Made by a program: the position numbers and the translations under genes. Positions 1 to 9,093 of a DNA stretch of 33,133 bases are shown here, in pieces; within the stretch, counting starts at the first letter, position 1; every line of letters starts with the position of its first letter. The notes under the pieces are model-generated. The model was not told the DNA's origin and ran no database searches. It was given only the letters and a program-made list of their open reading frames with translations. This DNA is from an uncultured Lachnospiraceae bacterium (lineage in GTDB: Bacteria; Bacillota; Clostridia; Lachnospirales; Lachnospiraceae). The stretch spans positions 1-33,133 of the forward strand of contig CAJURT010000038.1 of assembly GCA_910588875.1 (NCBI GenBank). Direction: 5' to 3'.

Positions 1-2
1 TG

Positions 3-56
3 ATGATGGGGAGAGTCCAGGGCATTATTGAGAAGTATCTGGGAAAAATGCCTTAA
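3..56 (+). other. Possible 3' end of an upstream gene (fragment)
   Basis: Frame 3 is open from the left window edge to a TAA at 54-56, and the last residues would read IIEKYLGKMP. The other two forward frames stop sooner. This could be the tail of a gene whose body lies outside the window, or chance. I cannot assign a family. If it is a gene, it precedes kdpD by about 60 bases, and a kdp or trk/ktr potassium-transport gene would be the natural guess from context only. Confidence 0.2.
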
Positions 57-68
57 AGCCTCCTTCAA

Positions 69-97
69 TTGAACATTTTTTCGTTCTGTGATAAAAT
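69..97 (+). promoter_or_regulatory. Putative sigma-A promoter of kdpDE
   Basis: TTGAAC at 69-74 and TAAAAT at 92-97 are separated by exactly 17 bases. Transcription would start near 104, leaving only a short leader before the GTG start at 119. The short leader is the weak point of this call. Confidence 0.4.
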
Positions 98-118
98 CCA
101 TGGTAGGAAGCAGCGGGG

Positions 119-2713
119 GTGATTGCGGTGGAGCAGAGGGCAAGGGGGCGTCTGAAGATTTTTTTCAGTTATGCGGAAAGTATCGGAAAGACACAGGCAA
201 TGTTAAAGGCAGCGCTGGGGGCGAAAGCCCAGGGCGCGGATGTTCTGGTGGGCACCATCACGGTCCATTCCCCGGGGGAGGCCCAGGCTCTGTTAAAGGA
301 GTTTGAGCAGCTGCCTTTTGCAGGGCAGGAGGGGAAGGGGGAGTTTGACTTAGACCAGGCCCTGGACAGAAGGCCGGATCTGATTTTGGTGGATGAACTG
401 GCCCACTCCAATGGGGCCGGCAGCCGCCACCGCCGGCGTTATCAGGATATCGATGAACTGCTGAAATTTGGGATTGATGTCTATACCACGGTAAATGTGG
501 GGAATATCGAGAGCCTGCATGATACGGTGACCTCCATTACCGGCATTGCCGCCTGGGACCGGATCCCGGATTCTGTTTTTGACCAGGCAGATCAGGTGGA
601 ATTGATTGACCGTGAACCTCAGGAACTGATGGAACGGCTGAAGGAGTCCGGCACGGCAGACTCCTTTTTTACCGTGGAGCAGCTGACTGCCCTGCGGGAG
701 ATTGCCCTGCGGCGCTGTGCTGACCGGGTGCGGCACTTGGCAGAGGAGCACCAGAGGAAGAACAGCTTCCACACGGATGAACATATTTTGGTCTGCCTTT
801 CCTCCGCCCCCTCCAATGCCCGGATTATACGCACGGCAGCCCGGATGGCGAGGGCGTTCAACAGCCAGTTTACGGCTCTTTTTGTGGAGACCCCTGATTT
901 TGGGGCGGCTTCCCCGGAAAACAGGCAGCGGCTTTTGGAGAACCGGGAATTGGCCAGGCAGCTGGGGGCAAAGATTGAGATGGTCTATGGGGAGGACGTG
1001 CCTTATCAGATCACGGAGTTTGCCCGGCTTTTTGGCATTACGAAGATTGTCCTGGGGCGGAGTGCCGTGACCCGCAAGCATCTGTTTTGTAAGCCGACGC
1101 TGACCGAGCAGCTGATTTCCTATGCCCCGGAGATGGATATCCATATTATTCCGGACAAGAGTGCGGATACAGGCTACCGGCCCCGGAAGATAAGCCATTC
1201 CCGCCGGGGGGAGGCAGGGAAAAATACAGCCAGGAGTGTGGGGATCCTGGCAGGGGCCACGATTCTGGGGCTGGGCTTTTACCGGCTGGGATTTACGGAA
1301 GCGAATATTATCATGGTATATATTCTCGGAGTCCTGCTGACTTCGGCTGTGGTATCCCAACCCATATATAGCCTGGTTTCCTCCATTGCCAGTGTGTTTA
1401 TTTTTAATTTCCTGTTCACCTCGCCCCGGTTTTCCCTGACAGCCTATGAGACCGGCTACCCGGTGACCTTTGTGGTCATGTTCCTGACTGCCTATATTAC
1501 GGGAACCTTTGCCATCCGCTATAAGAGGCAGGCAGGCCAGTCGGCCAGGATTGCCCATCGGACAAAGATCCTGTTTGATACGGATCAGCTGTTGTCAAAG
1601 GCAGGGGATAAGACGGAGATTATGAATGCGGCGGCACAGCAGCTGAGGAAGCTTCTGGGAAGGAATCTTGTGATCTTTGCCAATGAGGAGGGGAAGCTTT
1701 CCGCTCCTTATCTGTTCCTGTCAGAGACAGCACCGGCCTCCGGCTATGATTTGGAAAAGGAGAGGGAGGCTGCGGAGTGGGTGCTGAAGAACAATCATTC
1801 CGCAGGGGCAACCACGGATACCCTGTCTGATGCCCGGTATCTGTATCTGGCCTTGCGGGTCAAGGAGCAGGTCTATGGGGTGGTGGGGATTGAGGCAGAG
1901 GGCAATCCTCCGGATGCCTCGGAGCACAGCATATTGCTGTCCATCTTGGGGGAGTGTGCCCTTGCGCTGGAGAACGAGAAGAATGCCCGGGAGAAGGAGG
2001 CAGCAGCGATTTTAGCTGAGAACGAGAGGCTGAGGGCCAATTTGCTGCGGACGATTTCCCATGACCTTCGGACTCCCCTGACCACCATTTCCGGAAATGC
2101 GGATAATCTGCTCAGCCATGGGAGGAATTTTGACGAAGAGACAAAAAGGAAGCTTTACCAGGATATCTATGATGATTCCTTGTGGCTGATCAATCTGGTA
2201 GAGAATCTTCTGTATGCCACCCGCATTGAGGAGGGACGGATGACGCTGCATACTTCCACAGAACTTCTTGGTGATATTGTGGAGGAGGCGATGGCGCATG
2301 TCAGCCGGAAGGCGGGAGGGCGCCGTGTGTCCGTGGAAGAGGGGGAAGAACTTTTGCTGGTCAGGACGGATGCGAAGCTGGTGGTGCAGGTCATTGTCAA
2401 TATTGTGGACAATGCATTCAAATACACGGAAGCCGGAACACCGGTGACGGTCACCACAAGACGGAGGGGGCCAATGGCCGTGGTGGAGATTGCAGACAGG
2501 GGCAAGGGAATTTTGGATCAGGAGAAGGAAAAGGTTTTTGACAAATTTTACTGCGGCAGGAATAAAATTGCGGATAACCGCCGCAGCCTGGGGCTGGGAC
2601 TATATCTTTGCAGGGCGATTGTGGAGGCTCACGGAGGAACCATCCGTGTGACGGACAATGAGCCCCAGGGAGCGGTTTTTAGCTTTACACTTCCGCTGGA
2701 GGAGGTCAGATAA
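119..2713 (+). CDS. kdpD: KdpD-type sensor histidine kinase (864 aa)
   Basis: Membrane sensor kinase of the KdpD family, which responds to potassium/osmotic state and phosphorylates KdpE. The order of parts is as in the family: KdpD N-terminal domain (about 12-210, with ILVDELAHSN and SRHRRRYQDIDELL), universal-stress-like domain (about 222-350), four closely packed membrane segments (about 373-466), a GAF-like region (about 500-630), then HisKA with His648 in ISHDLRTP and an ATPase domain with N-box NIVDNAFKYT (761-770) and GLGLYLC. GTG is the start: an in-frame TAG lies at 104-106 and a TAGGAAG ribosome site ends 8 bases before it. Odd points: the Walker A-like loop reads SYAESIGKT where family members usually have G at the first position, and the usual NxQHxESL reads NVGNIESL. 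Length is close to the E. coli protein. KdpE follows after 3 bases. No kdpFABC is visible, so the regulated transporter is outside the window or different. Confidence 0.9.
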   Translation: MIAVEQRARGRLKIFFSYAESIGKTQAMLKAALGAKAQGADVLVGTITVHSPGEAQALLKEFEQLPFAGQEGKGEFDLDQALDRRPDLILVDELAHSNGAGSRHRRRYQDIDELLKFGIDVYTTVNVGNIESLHDTVTSITGIAAWDRIPDSVFDQADQVELIDREPQELMERLKESGTADSFFTVEQLTALREIALRRCADRVRHLAEEHQRKNSFHTDEHILVCLSSAPSNARIIRTAARMARAFNSQFTALFVETPDFGAASPENRQRLLENRELARQLGAKIEMVYGEDVPYQITEFARLFGITKIVLGRSAVTRKHLFCKPTLTEQLISYAPEMDIHIIPDKSADTGYRPRKISHSRRGEAGKNTARSVGILAGATILGLGFYRLGFTEANIIMVYILGVLLTSAVVSQPIYSLVSSIASVFIFNFLFTSPRFSLTAYETGYPVTFVVMFLTAYITGTFAIRYKRQAGQSARIAHRTKILFDTDQLLSKAGDKTEIMNAAAQQLRKLLGRNLVIFANEEGKLSAPYLFLSETAPASGYDLEKEREAAEWVLKNNHSAGATTDTLSDARYLYLALRVKEQVYGVVGIEAEGNPPDASEHSILLSILGECALALENEKNAREKEAAAILAENERLRANLLRTISHDLRTPLTTISGNADNLLSHGRNFDEETKRKLYQDIYDDSLWLINLVENLLYATRIEEGRMTLHTSTELLGDIVEEAMAHVSRKAGGRRVSVEEGEELLLVRTDAKLVVQVIVNIVDNAFKYTEAGTPVTVTTRRRGPMAVVEIADRGKGILDQEKEKVFDKFYCGRNKIADNRRSLGLGLYLCRAIVEAHGGTIRVTDNEPQGAVFSFTLPLEEVR

Positions 2714-2716
2714 AGG

Positions 2717-3418
2717 ATGAGCAAGCTTCAGATTCTGGTGGTGGAGGACGATGCGCCGGTGCGCAATCTGATCACCACAACCTTAAAAGCCCATGATTAC
2801 CGTTTTATGGTTGCAGCCAATGGGGCGGACGCCGTGATGGAGGCTGCTTCCCGCAATCCCGACATTATCCTGTTGGATCTGGGGCTGCCGGATATGGATG
2901 GGGTGGAGGTGATCCAGCGGGTTCGCAGCTGGTCTCACATGCCGATCATTGTGATCAGCGCCAGGAGCGAGGATAATGACAAGATCGATGCCCTGGATGC
3001 CGGGGCAGATGATTATCTGACCAAGCCCTTTTCCGTGGAGGAACTGCTGGCGCGGCTGCGGGTCACCCAGCGGCGGCTGGCGCTGATGCAGGCAGGCGCC
3101 GGATCCCAGGCGGTGTTTGTCAATGGCTGCCTGCGGATTGATTATGCCTCTGGCTGCGCTTACCTGGGGGAGGAGGAGATGCATCTGACTCCTATCGAAT
3201 ACCGGCTTTTGTGCCTGCTGGCCCAGAATACCGGCAAGGTGCTCACCCACAAATTCATTACCCAGAGTGTATGGGGGAGCAGCTGGGAGAATGATGTAGG
3301 CTCCTTGCGGGTATATATGGCAACACTGCGCAAGAAGCTGGAGAAGCCTTCCGGGTCACCTCAGTATATCCAGACCCATGTGGGGATCGGGTATCGGATG
3401 GTGCGGGTCGGACTGTGA
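2717..3418 (+). CDS. kdpE: KdpE-type response regulator, OmpR family (233 aa)
   Basis: DNA-binding response regulator partnered with the preceding KdpD-type kinase. The receiver domain (1-120) has the acidic pair in VVEDD (10-12), phosphoacceptor Asp54 in LLDLGLPDMDG, Ser81 and Lys103 in LTKPF. The C-terminal winged-helix DNA-binding domain (about 135-230) ends with a typical VGIGYRM. It lies 3 bases after kdpD, so the two are co-transcribed and probably translationally coupled. The start ATG is preceded by GGAGG inside the end of kdpD. A terminator follows at 3460-3491. In other bacteria KdpE activates kdpFABC; the local target is not visible here. Confidence 0.9.
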   Translation: MSKLQILVVEDDAPVRNLITTTLKAHDYRFMVAANGADAVMEAASRNPDIILLDLGLPDMDGVEVIQRVRSWSHMPIIVISARSEDNDKIDALDAGADDYLTKPFSVEELLARLRVTQRRLALMQAGAGSQAVFVNGCLRIDYASGCAYLGEEEMHLTPIEYRLLCLLAQNTGKVLTHKFITQSVWGSSWENDVGSLRVYMATLRKKLEKPSGSPQYIQTHVGIGYRMVRVGL

Positions 3419-3459
3419 CGGGGAAGCTGGTTTCCAATGATAAAGCGGGATGATAGAAG

Positions 3460-3491
3460 AGCTGATCTGCTTCCGGGCAGGTCGGCTTTTG
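3460..3491 (+). terminator. Rho-independent terminator after kdpE
   Basis: The 11-bp arms AGCTGATCTGC (3460-3470) and GCAGGTCGGCT (3477-3487) pair fully, allowing G-U pairs, across a 6-base loop. A T-rich tail follows (TTTGTTG). It lies 42 bases past the kdpE stop. Confidence 0.65.
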
Positions 3492-3535
3492 TTGCGGAAG
3501 CCTTAAAATCAGCCTTAAAATCATAAACGATTATT

Positions 3536-3564
3536 TTGACTTTAGCATATAATCGTGGTATATT
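3536..3564 (+). promoter_or_regulatory. Promoter of the hybrid kinase / binding-protein operon
   Basis: TTGACT at 3536-3541 and TATATT at 3559-3564 are spaced by 17 bases, each matching 5 of 6 sigma-A consensus positions. The surrounding DNA is AT-rich. Predicted transcription start is near 3571, about 50 bases before the gene start. Confidence 0.7.
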
Positions 3565-3624
3565 ATAAAAATAAAAATTGGAATGTGCGGGCAGTATTTT
3601 TGAAGCTGTGAGATGGAGACAAGG

Positions 3625-6210
3625 ATGAGTAGGAAGCAAAAGGAAAACAGGAAGGACAGAGGGTTTCCTTTGATTTTTTCCATTGTTTTGGTATTTTGTA
3701 TTTTGGGGACGGTTGTGTTTTCGGTGGCCAGGAGGATTTCAGCAGAGATGTCTTCCTCTGCGATCCATAACTTAAGTGAAAGTTTAGGGCTGGTCAAGGG
3801 CACAATAGAAGCGATCCTGAACCAAGAGGCAGAGTTCCAGAAGCTGATTGCCCAGGAGATTACCATGATTGAGGATCCGGAAGAATTTATCCGTTCCTAT
3901 AAAAAGAATGGGACGATGGTAAGAATTTCCCTGATCCTGGAAGGAGAGGCAGAAGGCGTATCCAATGTGGGGGAAACCTTTTCGGAGGAAGGCCTTGATT
4001 TTTCAGCAGGAAAGAGTATAGACGGGCTTTTGGTTTCCCAATCTTATCTGAACAGCCTGGGGACATGGGCATACACCATCAAGTGCCCGGTGCTGAGGGG
4101 GGAAGAGGAGATTGCTGCCCTCTATATGGAATATATTTACGATTCTTTTGACGAGGCATTGCCAGGGAGTTTTTATAATGGCAAGGCTATGCTTTATATC
4201 ATGGATGCAAAGAGTGAAAGGCTGGTATTAAAGCCCAAGGGTATGGGCGAGCGGATCGCCGGCCATTTGAATCTGCAGGATTTTTACCGGGCAAATGATA
4301 TTATGGAACCGGAACTGCAGGCAGAGGTGGAAGCCAGCATAAATACCGGGAAAAATATTATGTTTTACCATGATATCCGGGAGAAGGATTCCCTGATTTA
4401 TATGTGGGCAGTCAATGACGGCGGGATTTATCTGATTGGCTATGTCCCGATTGAGGCAATCCAGCAGGAAGGCAAGGCAGTCAACCAGAATATTATAGCG
4501 GTTGTCCTGGTGATGCTGGTAGCATTTTTGATTTGCTGCCTTTTGTATTATTTAAACCAAAGGCAGCAGAACCGAATCCGCAGGGAGCGGGAGACGGAAC
4601 GGGAGATCCATAATAAACAGCTGGCAGAAGCGCTGCAGGCGGCGCAGATTGCGAGCAAATCCAAGACGACATTTCTGTCCAACATGTCCCACGATATCCG
4701 GACTCCCATGAACGCCATCCTGGGCTTTACGACTTTGCTGGCTAAGGATGCGGAGAACCCGGCCAAGGTGCGGGAATACACGAGAAAGATTACAGCCTCC
4801 GGCCAGCACCTGCTTAGCCTGATCAATGATGTCCTGGATGTCTCGAAGATTGAGAGCGGAAAGGTGGTTCTGACGATTGGGGAATTCACCCTGAACAGCC
4901 TGGTGTCCTCTGTCGATACGATTATCCGGCCAATGGCAAATGCAAGAAACCAAAGCTTTGATGTGACGGTGACCGGCATCAAGCATGAACATTTGGTGGG
5001 GGATGAGACCCGCATCAACCAGATACTGATTAACCTGCTTTCCAATGCTGTGAAATACACTCCAAAGGGAGGCAATATTTGGTTCCGGATTATCGGCCTG
5101 CCGCAGCGCTCCAGCCAGTATGAACATATTCGAATTGAGGTGGAAGATGACGGTTATGGGATGACGCCGGAATATTTAGAGACCATCTTTGAGGCGTTTA
5201 CCAGGGCAGAGAACAGCACTACCAACAAGGTGCAGGGAACAGGCCTTGGCATGGCAATTACCAAAAATATCGTGGAACTGATGGGAGGGAGCATAGAGGT
5301 TTCCAGCGAGGTTGATAAGGGAAGCATTTTCCGGGTGGAGTTGGAACTGCGGATACCGGATGGCCAGGCAGACAAGGAATTCTGGGAGAAAAGCGGGATT
5401 TCCCGGATTCTGGCTATCGACGATGACCGGGAAATCTGCGAGAATATCCAGATGCTGATGAAGGATATGGATGTTGCGGTGGACACTGCTTTCAGCGGGG
5501 AAGAGGGCCTTCTCCGGCTTCAGGAGGCCGTCGGCGCAGGCCAGGCATACCAGATGGTTCTTCTGGATTGGAAAATGCCTGACATGGATGGGATTGAGAC
5601 GGCAAAACAGATTCGATGCACAATATCGGACACATTGCCAATCCTGTTTCTGACTGCCTATGATGGCGCTGATGTGGAAGATGAGATTCACCATGTGGAA
5701 AATACGGGAATTCTGGCCAAACCGTTTTTTGTCTCTACATTTAAGGAGAAGATCCTTGAGATGAGAGCCGGGCGGAAGGCAGAACATACGGAGGAGGAGA
5801 CAGCAGCACATGGCAGCCTGGAGGGGCTGCATCTTCTGGTTGCGGAGGACAATGAAATCAATGCAGAAATCCTTTCAGAACTTTTGGATGTGGAAGGGGC
5901 AATATGTGAAATCGTGGAAAACGGGCAGCTGGCTGTGGCACGGTTTGAGCGGGCTTTTGAGGGCGAGTTCGATGCCGTTTTGATGGATGTCCAGATGCCG
6001 GTTATGAATGGTTATGAGGCTTCAAGGGCAATCCGGGCGCTGAAGAGGGGGGACGCCAGCAAAATCCCGATTATTGCCATGACCGCCAATGCTTTTGCAG
6101 AGGATGTTAAGGATGCATTGGACGCCGGCATGAATGTCCACATCGCAAAGCCAATTGACATGGCTCTTTTAAAGAAAACATTAAACCAATGGATACAAAA
6201 AAGGAATTGA
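3625..6210 (+). CDS. Hybrid sensor histidine kinase with two receiver domains (861 aa)
   Basis: Inner-membrane sensor kinase with a built-in phosphorelay. Using the ATG at 3625: membrane segment about 12-36, extracytoplasmic sensing region about 37-290 that may be a Cache-type fold, second membrane segment about 291-311 followed by a charged helix, HisKA with His356 in NMSHDIRTPMNAI, ATPase domain (INLLSNAVKYT, GTGLGMAIT), receiver 1 with Asp648 in LLDWKMPDMDG, and receiver 2 with Asp788 in LMDVQMP. No HPt domain is present, so a separate HPt protein or direct output is needed. The ATG at 3613 is in frame, but GGAG at 3615-3618, six bases before 3625, favours the later start. The gene after it, 3 bases on, is a solute-binding lipoprotein, which suggests that the lipoprotein feeds ligand information to this sensor. 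The ligand is unknown. Confidence 0.85.
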   Translation: MSRKQKENRKDRGFPLIFSIVLVFCILGTVVFSVARRISAEMSSSAIHNLSESLGLVKGTIEAILNQEAEFQKLIAQEITMIEDPEEFIRSYKKNGTMVRISLILEGEAEGVSNVGETFSEEGLDFSAGKSIDGLLVSQSYLNSLGTWAYTIKCPVLRGEEEIAALYMEYIYDSFDEALPGSFYNGKAMLYIMDAKSERLVLKPKGMGERIAGHLNLQDFYRANDIMEPELQAEVEASINTGKNIMFYHDIREKDSLIYMWAVNDGGIYLIGYVPIEAIQQEGKAVNQNIIAVVLVMLVAFLICCLLYYLNQRQQNRIRRERETEREIHNKQLAEALQAAQIASKSKTTFLSNMSHDIRTPMNAILGFTTLLAKDAENPAKVREYTRKITASGQHLLSLINDVLDVSKIESGKVVLTIGEFTLNSLVSSVDTIIRPMANARNQSFDVTVTGIKHEHLVGDETRINQILINLLSNAVKYTPKGGNIWFRIIGLPQRSSQYEHIRIEVEDDGYGMTPEYLETIFEAFTRAENSTTNKVQGTGLGMAITKNIVELMGGSIEVSSEVDKGSIFRVELELRIPDGQADKEFWEKSGISRILAIDDDREICENIQMLMKDMDVAVDTAFSGEEGLLRLQEAVGAGQAYQMVLLDWKMPDMDGIETAKQIRCTISDTLPILFLTAYDGADVEDEIHHVENTGILAKPFFVSTFKEKILEMRAGRKAEHTEEETAAHGSLEGLHLLVAEDNEINAEILSELLDVEGAICEIVENGQLAVARFERAFEGEFDAVLMDVQMPVMNGYEASRAIRALKRGDASKIPIIAMTANAFAEDVKDALDAGMNVHIAKPIDMALLKKTLNQWIQKRN

Positions 6211-6213
6211 GAA

Positions 6214-7542
6214 ATGGAGAAGGCCATGAAAAGGGGAGTAAAAAGAATATTGGCAGTTGGTTTGGCGGGAATTGCCGTATTGGCTATGGCATCCTGTTCC
6301 ACAAAACACGATTTGCCGCAGAATCTGATTGCCGATGATGAGGCCAACAGTAAAATAGTAAATGTATTTGGGCCTATGGAAAAGTCGAAGCCGGGAGTTG
6401 ATAATGTTTCAAGAACAGCCTTTGACATCACGGTCAGCATGGCAGAAGAGAAGCTGGGGCTGAGGGTGGAATACCGGACCTATACAGCAGAGAATTATCA
6501 GGAAAAAACGTATGATGATGTGACACTGGACCGGGTGCGCAATAATATGGATGATTTTTACCTGCTTAATCCGGACTGTATTCAGACATTGGGCGAAGAG
6601 GGGAAACTGCTGGATCTTTCTGACCTGGAGTGCACAAAAAATCTGAGGGATGTGGTAAAGGCGGCGAACACAGTCAACGGAAAGCTGGTGGCGATTCCGC
6701 AGGAGATCGTGGTTTATGGCCTGTTTGTGAATAAGGATATGTTTGACCGGTACCATTTGGAACTTCCGAACACCCCGGAGGAATTCATGGAGTGCTGCCG
6801 GGTATTTAAGGATAATGGGGTTGAGACGCCGGTTGGCGCCAACCGATGGTGGCTGGAAACGTTTGTCTTTGCCCAGGCTTTTGCTGATTTGTATAACGGG
6901 GAGAATACCCAGGCAGAAATTGAAGCGCTAAACAGTGGGGAAAGCAAGTACAGTGATTATATGCGCCCTGGCTTTGAGTTTTTGCAGGAGATGATTGACA
7001 AGGGTTATATCGATGCAAAGGCTGCCTATACCTATGAGGCCATTGAGGGGGAAGGGCCGGATTTTATGGCCCAGAAAACACCCATCGTGATGGCTTATTG
7101 GGCCGCCGCCAACGCAGACACGGCTTACGGAAAGCCGGATTTTGAGATGCAGGTAATTGGTTTCCCCAGCAGCCGCGGGCAGATGCCGGTGGTGCCGATC
7201 ACAGGTTATGCCATCGGTGCGGAAGCGGAACACCTGGAAGATACCAAGAAAGTTCTGGATGTTATTCTGTCTGACGAAGCGATGAAGCTTTACTCCGAGA
7301 CGAACCGGGTGATTCCTTCGACGAAAAATGTGGAGGTGGATTGCATCCCTGCTTTAGAGCCGCTGAATAATAAGATGGAGGAGAATGTCTATGTGCTGGC
7401 TTCCAATGCCAACATGAAGATGGAGCAGTGGGGGAATGTCTGCCTGATCGTGCGGGATCTTTTAAACGGCGCCACTGTAGATGAGTGTATGGAAAAGCTT
7501 GACCGGATCCAGGAGGAGGCAGTCAGGAAAGGGACAGAGTGA
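6214..7542 (+). CDS. ABC-type solute-binding lipoprotein without permeases (442 aa)
   Basis: Extracellular solute-binding protein of the family-1 (sugar-type) ABC class, anchored as a lipoprotein. The signal sequence has basic residues, a hydrophobic run and a lipobox-like MASC with Cys at residue 28. The mature part shows family features such as ENYQEKTYDDVTLDRV and NKDMFDRYHLELPNTPEEF. Two starts compete: ATG 6214 with AAGGA nine bases upstream, and ATG 6226 with GGAG six bases upstream; the later one gives a neater signal peptide (MKRGVKRI). It lies 3 bases after the hybrid kinase gene and is co-transcribed with it. No permease or ATPase gene is adjacent, so it may act as a sensing subunit for the kinase or serve a distant transporter. 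Substrate cannot be read from the sequence. Confidence 0.8.
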   Translation: MEKAMKRGVKRILAVGLAGIAVLAMASCSTKHDLPQNLIADDEANSKIVNVFGPMEKSKPGVDNVSRTAFDITVSMAEEKLGLRVEYRTYTAENYQEKTYDDVTLDRVRNNMDDFYLLNPDCIQTLGEEGKLLDLSDLECTKNLRDVVKAANTVNGKLVAIPQEIVVYGLFVNKDMFDRYHLELPNTPEEFMECCRVFKDNGVETPVGANRWWLETFVFAQAFADLYNGENTQAEIEALNSGESKYSDYMRPGFEFLQEMIDKGYIDAKAAYTYEAIEGEGPDFMAQKTPIVMAYWAAANADTAYGKPDFEMQVIGFPSSRGQMPVVPITGYAIGAEAEHLEDTKKVLDVILSDEAMKLYSETNRVIPSTKNVEVDCIPALEPLNNKMEENVYVLASNANMKMEQWGNVCLIVRDLLNGATVDECMEKLDRIQEEAVRKGTE

Positions 7543-7621
7543 GCGGGGAAATGATTTAAACCCAAAAGCCCTTCCCTGGCTGCCTGCCCTCCCCTCTTTC
7601 CTCCGGGGCCGGATTCCGTTG

Positions 7622-8020
7622 TCAGCCGCCTTTTAGCCGTTCGTCCACATCCATAAAGGTGGAGGCAGCCTTTTCCTTTAAGGAGCCGGCCAGTTCCTCC
7701 AGGGAGGAGCAGGGGCGGGCGATGAGGGTCTCGATGAGAAGAGGAAGGTTGATTCCGGTAAAATGGCGGAAGGAATACTCCCGGGACAGCAGGGCAACGG
7801 TGTTGAAGGGGGTTCCTGAAGCGATATCAGTAAAGATGAGCAGGCCGTCGCCGCTTAATGCCTGGATGGCCTGGCAGATTTCTTCCCTCAGCATATCGGG
7901 GCTTTTGGAGGGAGTAAGGCCCAGGGCAAGGAACTTTTCCTGGTCTCCTAAGATCATCCGGGAGGTATCCAGCATGGCCTGGGCATAATTTCCGTGAGAA
8001 ACTAATAATATTCCTGTCAT
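7622..8020 (-). CDS. PTS mannose-family EIIA component (132 aa)
   Basis: Cytoplasmic phosphocarrier that takes phosphate from HPr and passes it to EIIB of a mannose-family PTS. The protein begins MTGILLVSHGNYAQAM; His9 in VSHGNYA is the expected phosphorylation site, and TDIASGTPFNT is typical of the ManX-type EIIA fold. An open frame extends upstream to 8095, but GGAG at 8027-8030, six bases before the ATG at 8020, and the family's usual length set the start here. It lies 80 bases after murQ on the same strand, so murQ and this gene form a leftward operon. The matching EIIB and EIIC-EIID genes are on the other strand beyond rpiR, so the PTS is split into two divergent arms. Confidence 0.88.
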   Translation of the reverse strand: MTGILLVSHGNYAQAMLDTSRMILGDQEKFLALGLTPSKSPDMLREEICQAIQALSGDGLLIFTDIASGTPFNTVALLSREYSFRHFTGINLPLLIETLIARPCSSLEELAGSLKEKAASTFMDVDERLKGG

Positions 8021-8100
8021 ATTTTTCTCCATTCTATGAGGTGAATTATTCTTTATCCGTGTCGGAGCATTCTCTGCGGTTGGGTGGAATTCCAATTGTC

Positions 8101-9030
8101 TTAGGAAGGGACAGGGCTGTCTGCCTGCCAGAGGGCAACAGCCTGATTAAGCCTTCCCTTTGCCTTTTCCAGATATTCCTGTGCAGGCCCGGCGGCAAGA
8201 TCCGTGAGGCCCATCAATACAGCCAGCTTTACCTGGTTATTGGATGCAGCCAGCAGGCCTTGGGCCTGCTCTTTGGTGCAGCCTAAGCATTCCCGGAGGA
8301 TGGAGGAGGCGCGGGCCGCCAGTTTTTCATTGGTTGGCTGGACGTCTACCATCAGGTTGCCATATACCTTTCCCATTTTGATCATCACGGAGGTGGATAT
8401 CATGTTGAGAATCATTTTCTGGGCTGTGCCTGCTTTCATCCGGGTGGAGCCGGTGACGGCTTCCGGGCCGGTGACGGCCTCTATGGCTGTCCGGGCGTGT
8501 CCCGACATTTCGGCATGGGATACACAGGAGATGGCTCCGGTGTAGGCGCCGAGAGAGGAGGCATAATCCAGGGCCCCGATCACGTAGGGGGTGCGCCCGC
8601 TGGCAGCCAGCCCGATGACCGCATCCCTGTCGGTAAGGCCCTGGTGCATCAGGTCATCTTTCCCCTTTTCCGGGCTGTCCTCTGCCTGCTCGCTGGATTT
8701 TCTTAAGGCGCTGTCTCCTCCAGCGATGATTCCCTGAACCAGTTCCGGCGAAACCCCGTAGGTGGGAGGGCACTCGGAGGCATCCAGTACTCCTAAGCGG
8801 CCGGAGGTTCCGGCTCCAATGTAGAAAAGGCGGCCTCCCTTTTCCAGGCAGGCATAGATATGGTCAACCATTTCTGCCAGGGCAGGCAGGAGGTTTTGTA
8901 TCACTGCCGGTATCTTGGCGTCTTCCCTGTTGATGGCAGTGAGTATTTCTAAAGTATCCATGGCGTCAATCCCCCGGGTATCGGGATTGGGCAATTCGGT
9001 TTCCAGTTTCCTCAAATGCTCTGTATTCAT
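8101..9030 (-). CDS. murQ: N-acetylmuramic acid 6-phosphate etherase MurQ (309 aa)
   Basis: Cytoplasmic SIS-domain enzyme that cleaves the D-lactyl ether of MurNAc-6-P to give GlcNAc-6-P and D-lactate, a step of peptidoglycan sugar recovery. The sequence shows the family's LPNPDTRGID near the N terminus, the sugar-phosphate loop YIGAGTSGRLGVLDASECPP with Glu86 at the catalytic Glu position, AEDSPEKG with Glu117 as the second conserved Glu, and GSTRMKAGTAQK. Length matches the family. AGGAG lies five bases before the ATG. The gene is divergent from rpiR and precedes the EIIA gene in one transcript. A promoter at 9094-9121 overlaps a palindrome proposed as the RpiR operator. Confidence 0.96.
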   Translation of the reverse strand: MNTEHLRKLETELPNPDTRGIDAMDTLEILTAINREDAKIPAVIQNLLPALAEMVDHIYACLEKGGRLFYIGAGTSGRLGVLDASECPPTYGVSPELVQGIIAGGDSALRKSSEQAEDSPEKGKDDLMHQGLTDRDAVIGLAASGRTPYVIGALDYASSLGAYTGAISCVSHAEMSGHARTAIEAVTGPEAVTGSTRMKAGTAQKMILNMISTSVMIKMGKVYGNLMVDVQPTNEKLAARASSILRECLGCTKEQAQGLLAASNNQVKLAVLMGLTDLAAGPAQEYLEKAKGRLNQAVALWQADSPVPS

Positions 9031-9093
9031 GGGCGCTCCTTTCTTTTGCCAGCCTTTCTTTGCCGGAAAGGCTGTTTTCTTTTTCTATTCTCC

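Noticed and set aside
350..1558. Long leftward open frame (about 400 codons) opposite kdpD
   Set aside because: It lies wholly antisense to a well-supported gene, its translation is rich in Pro/Gly/His/Gln with no recognisable domain, and it has no ribosome site. Codon bias of kdpD explains it.
7567..7581. AGCC-N7-GGCT hairpin between the convergent binding-protein and EIIA genes, followed on the minus strand by TTTT
   Set aside because: Only 4 bp of stem; too weak to call a terminator.
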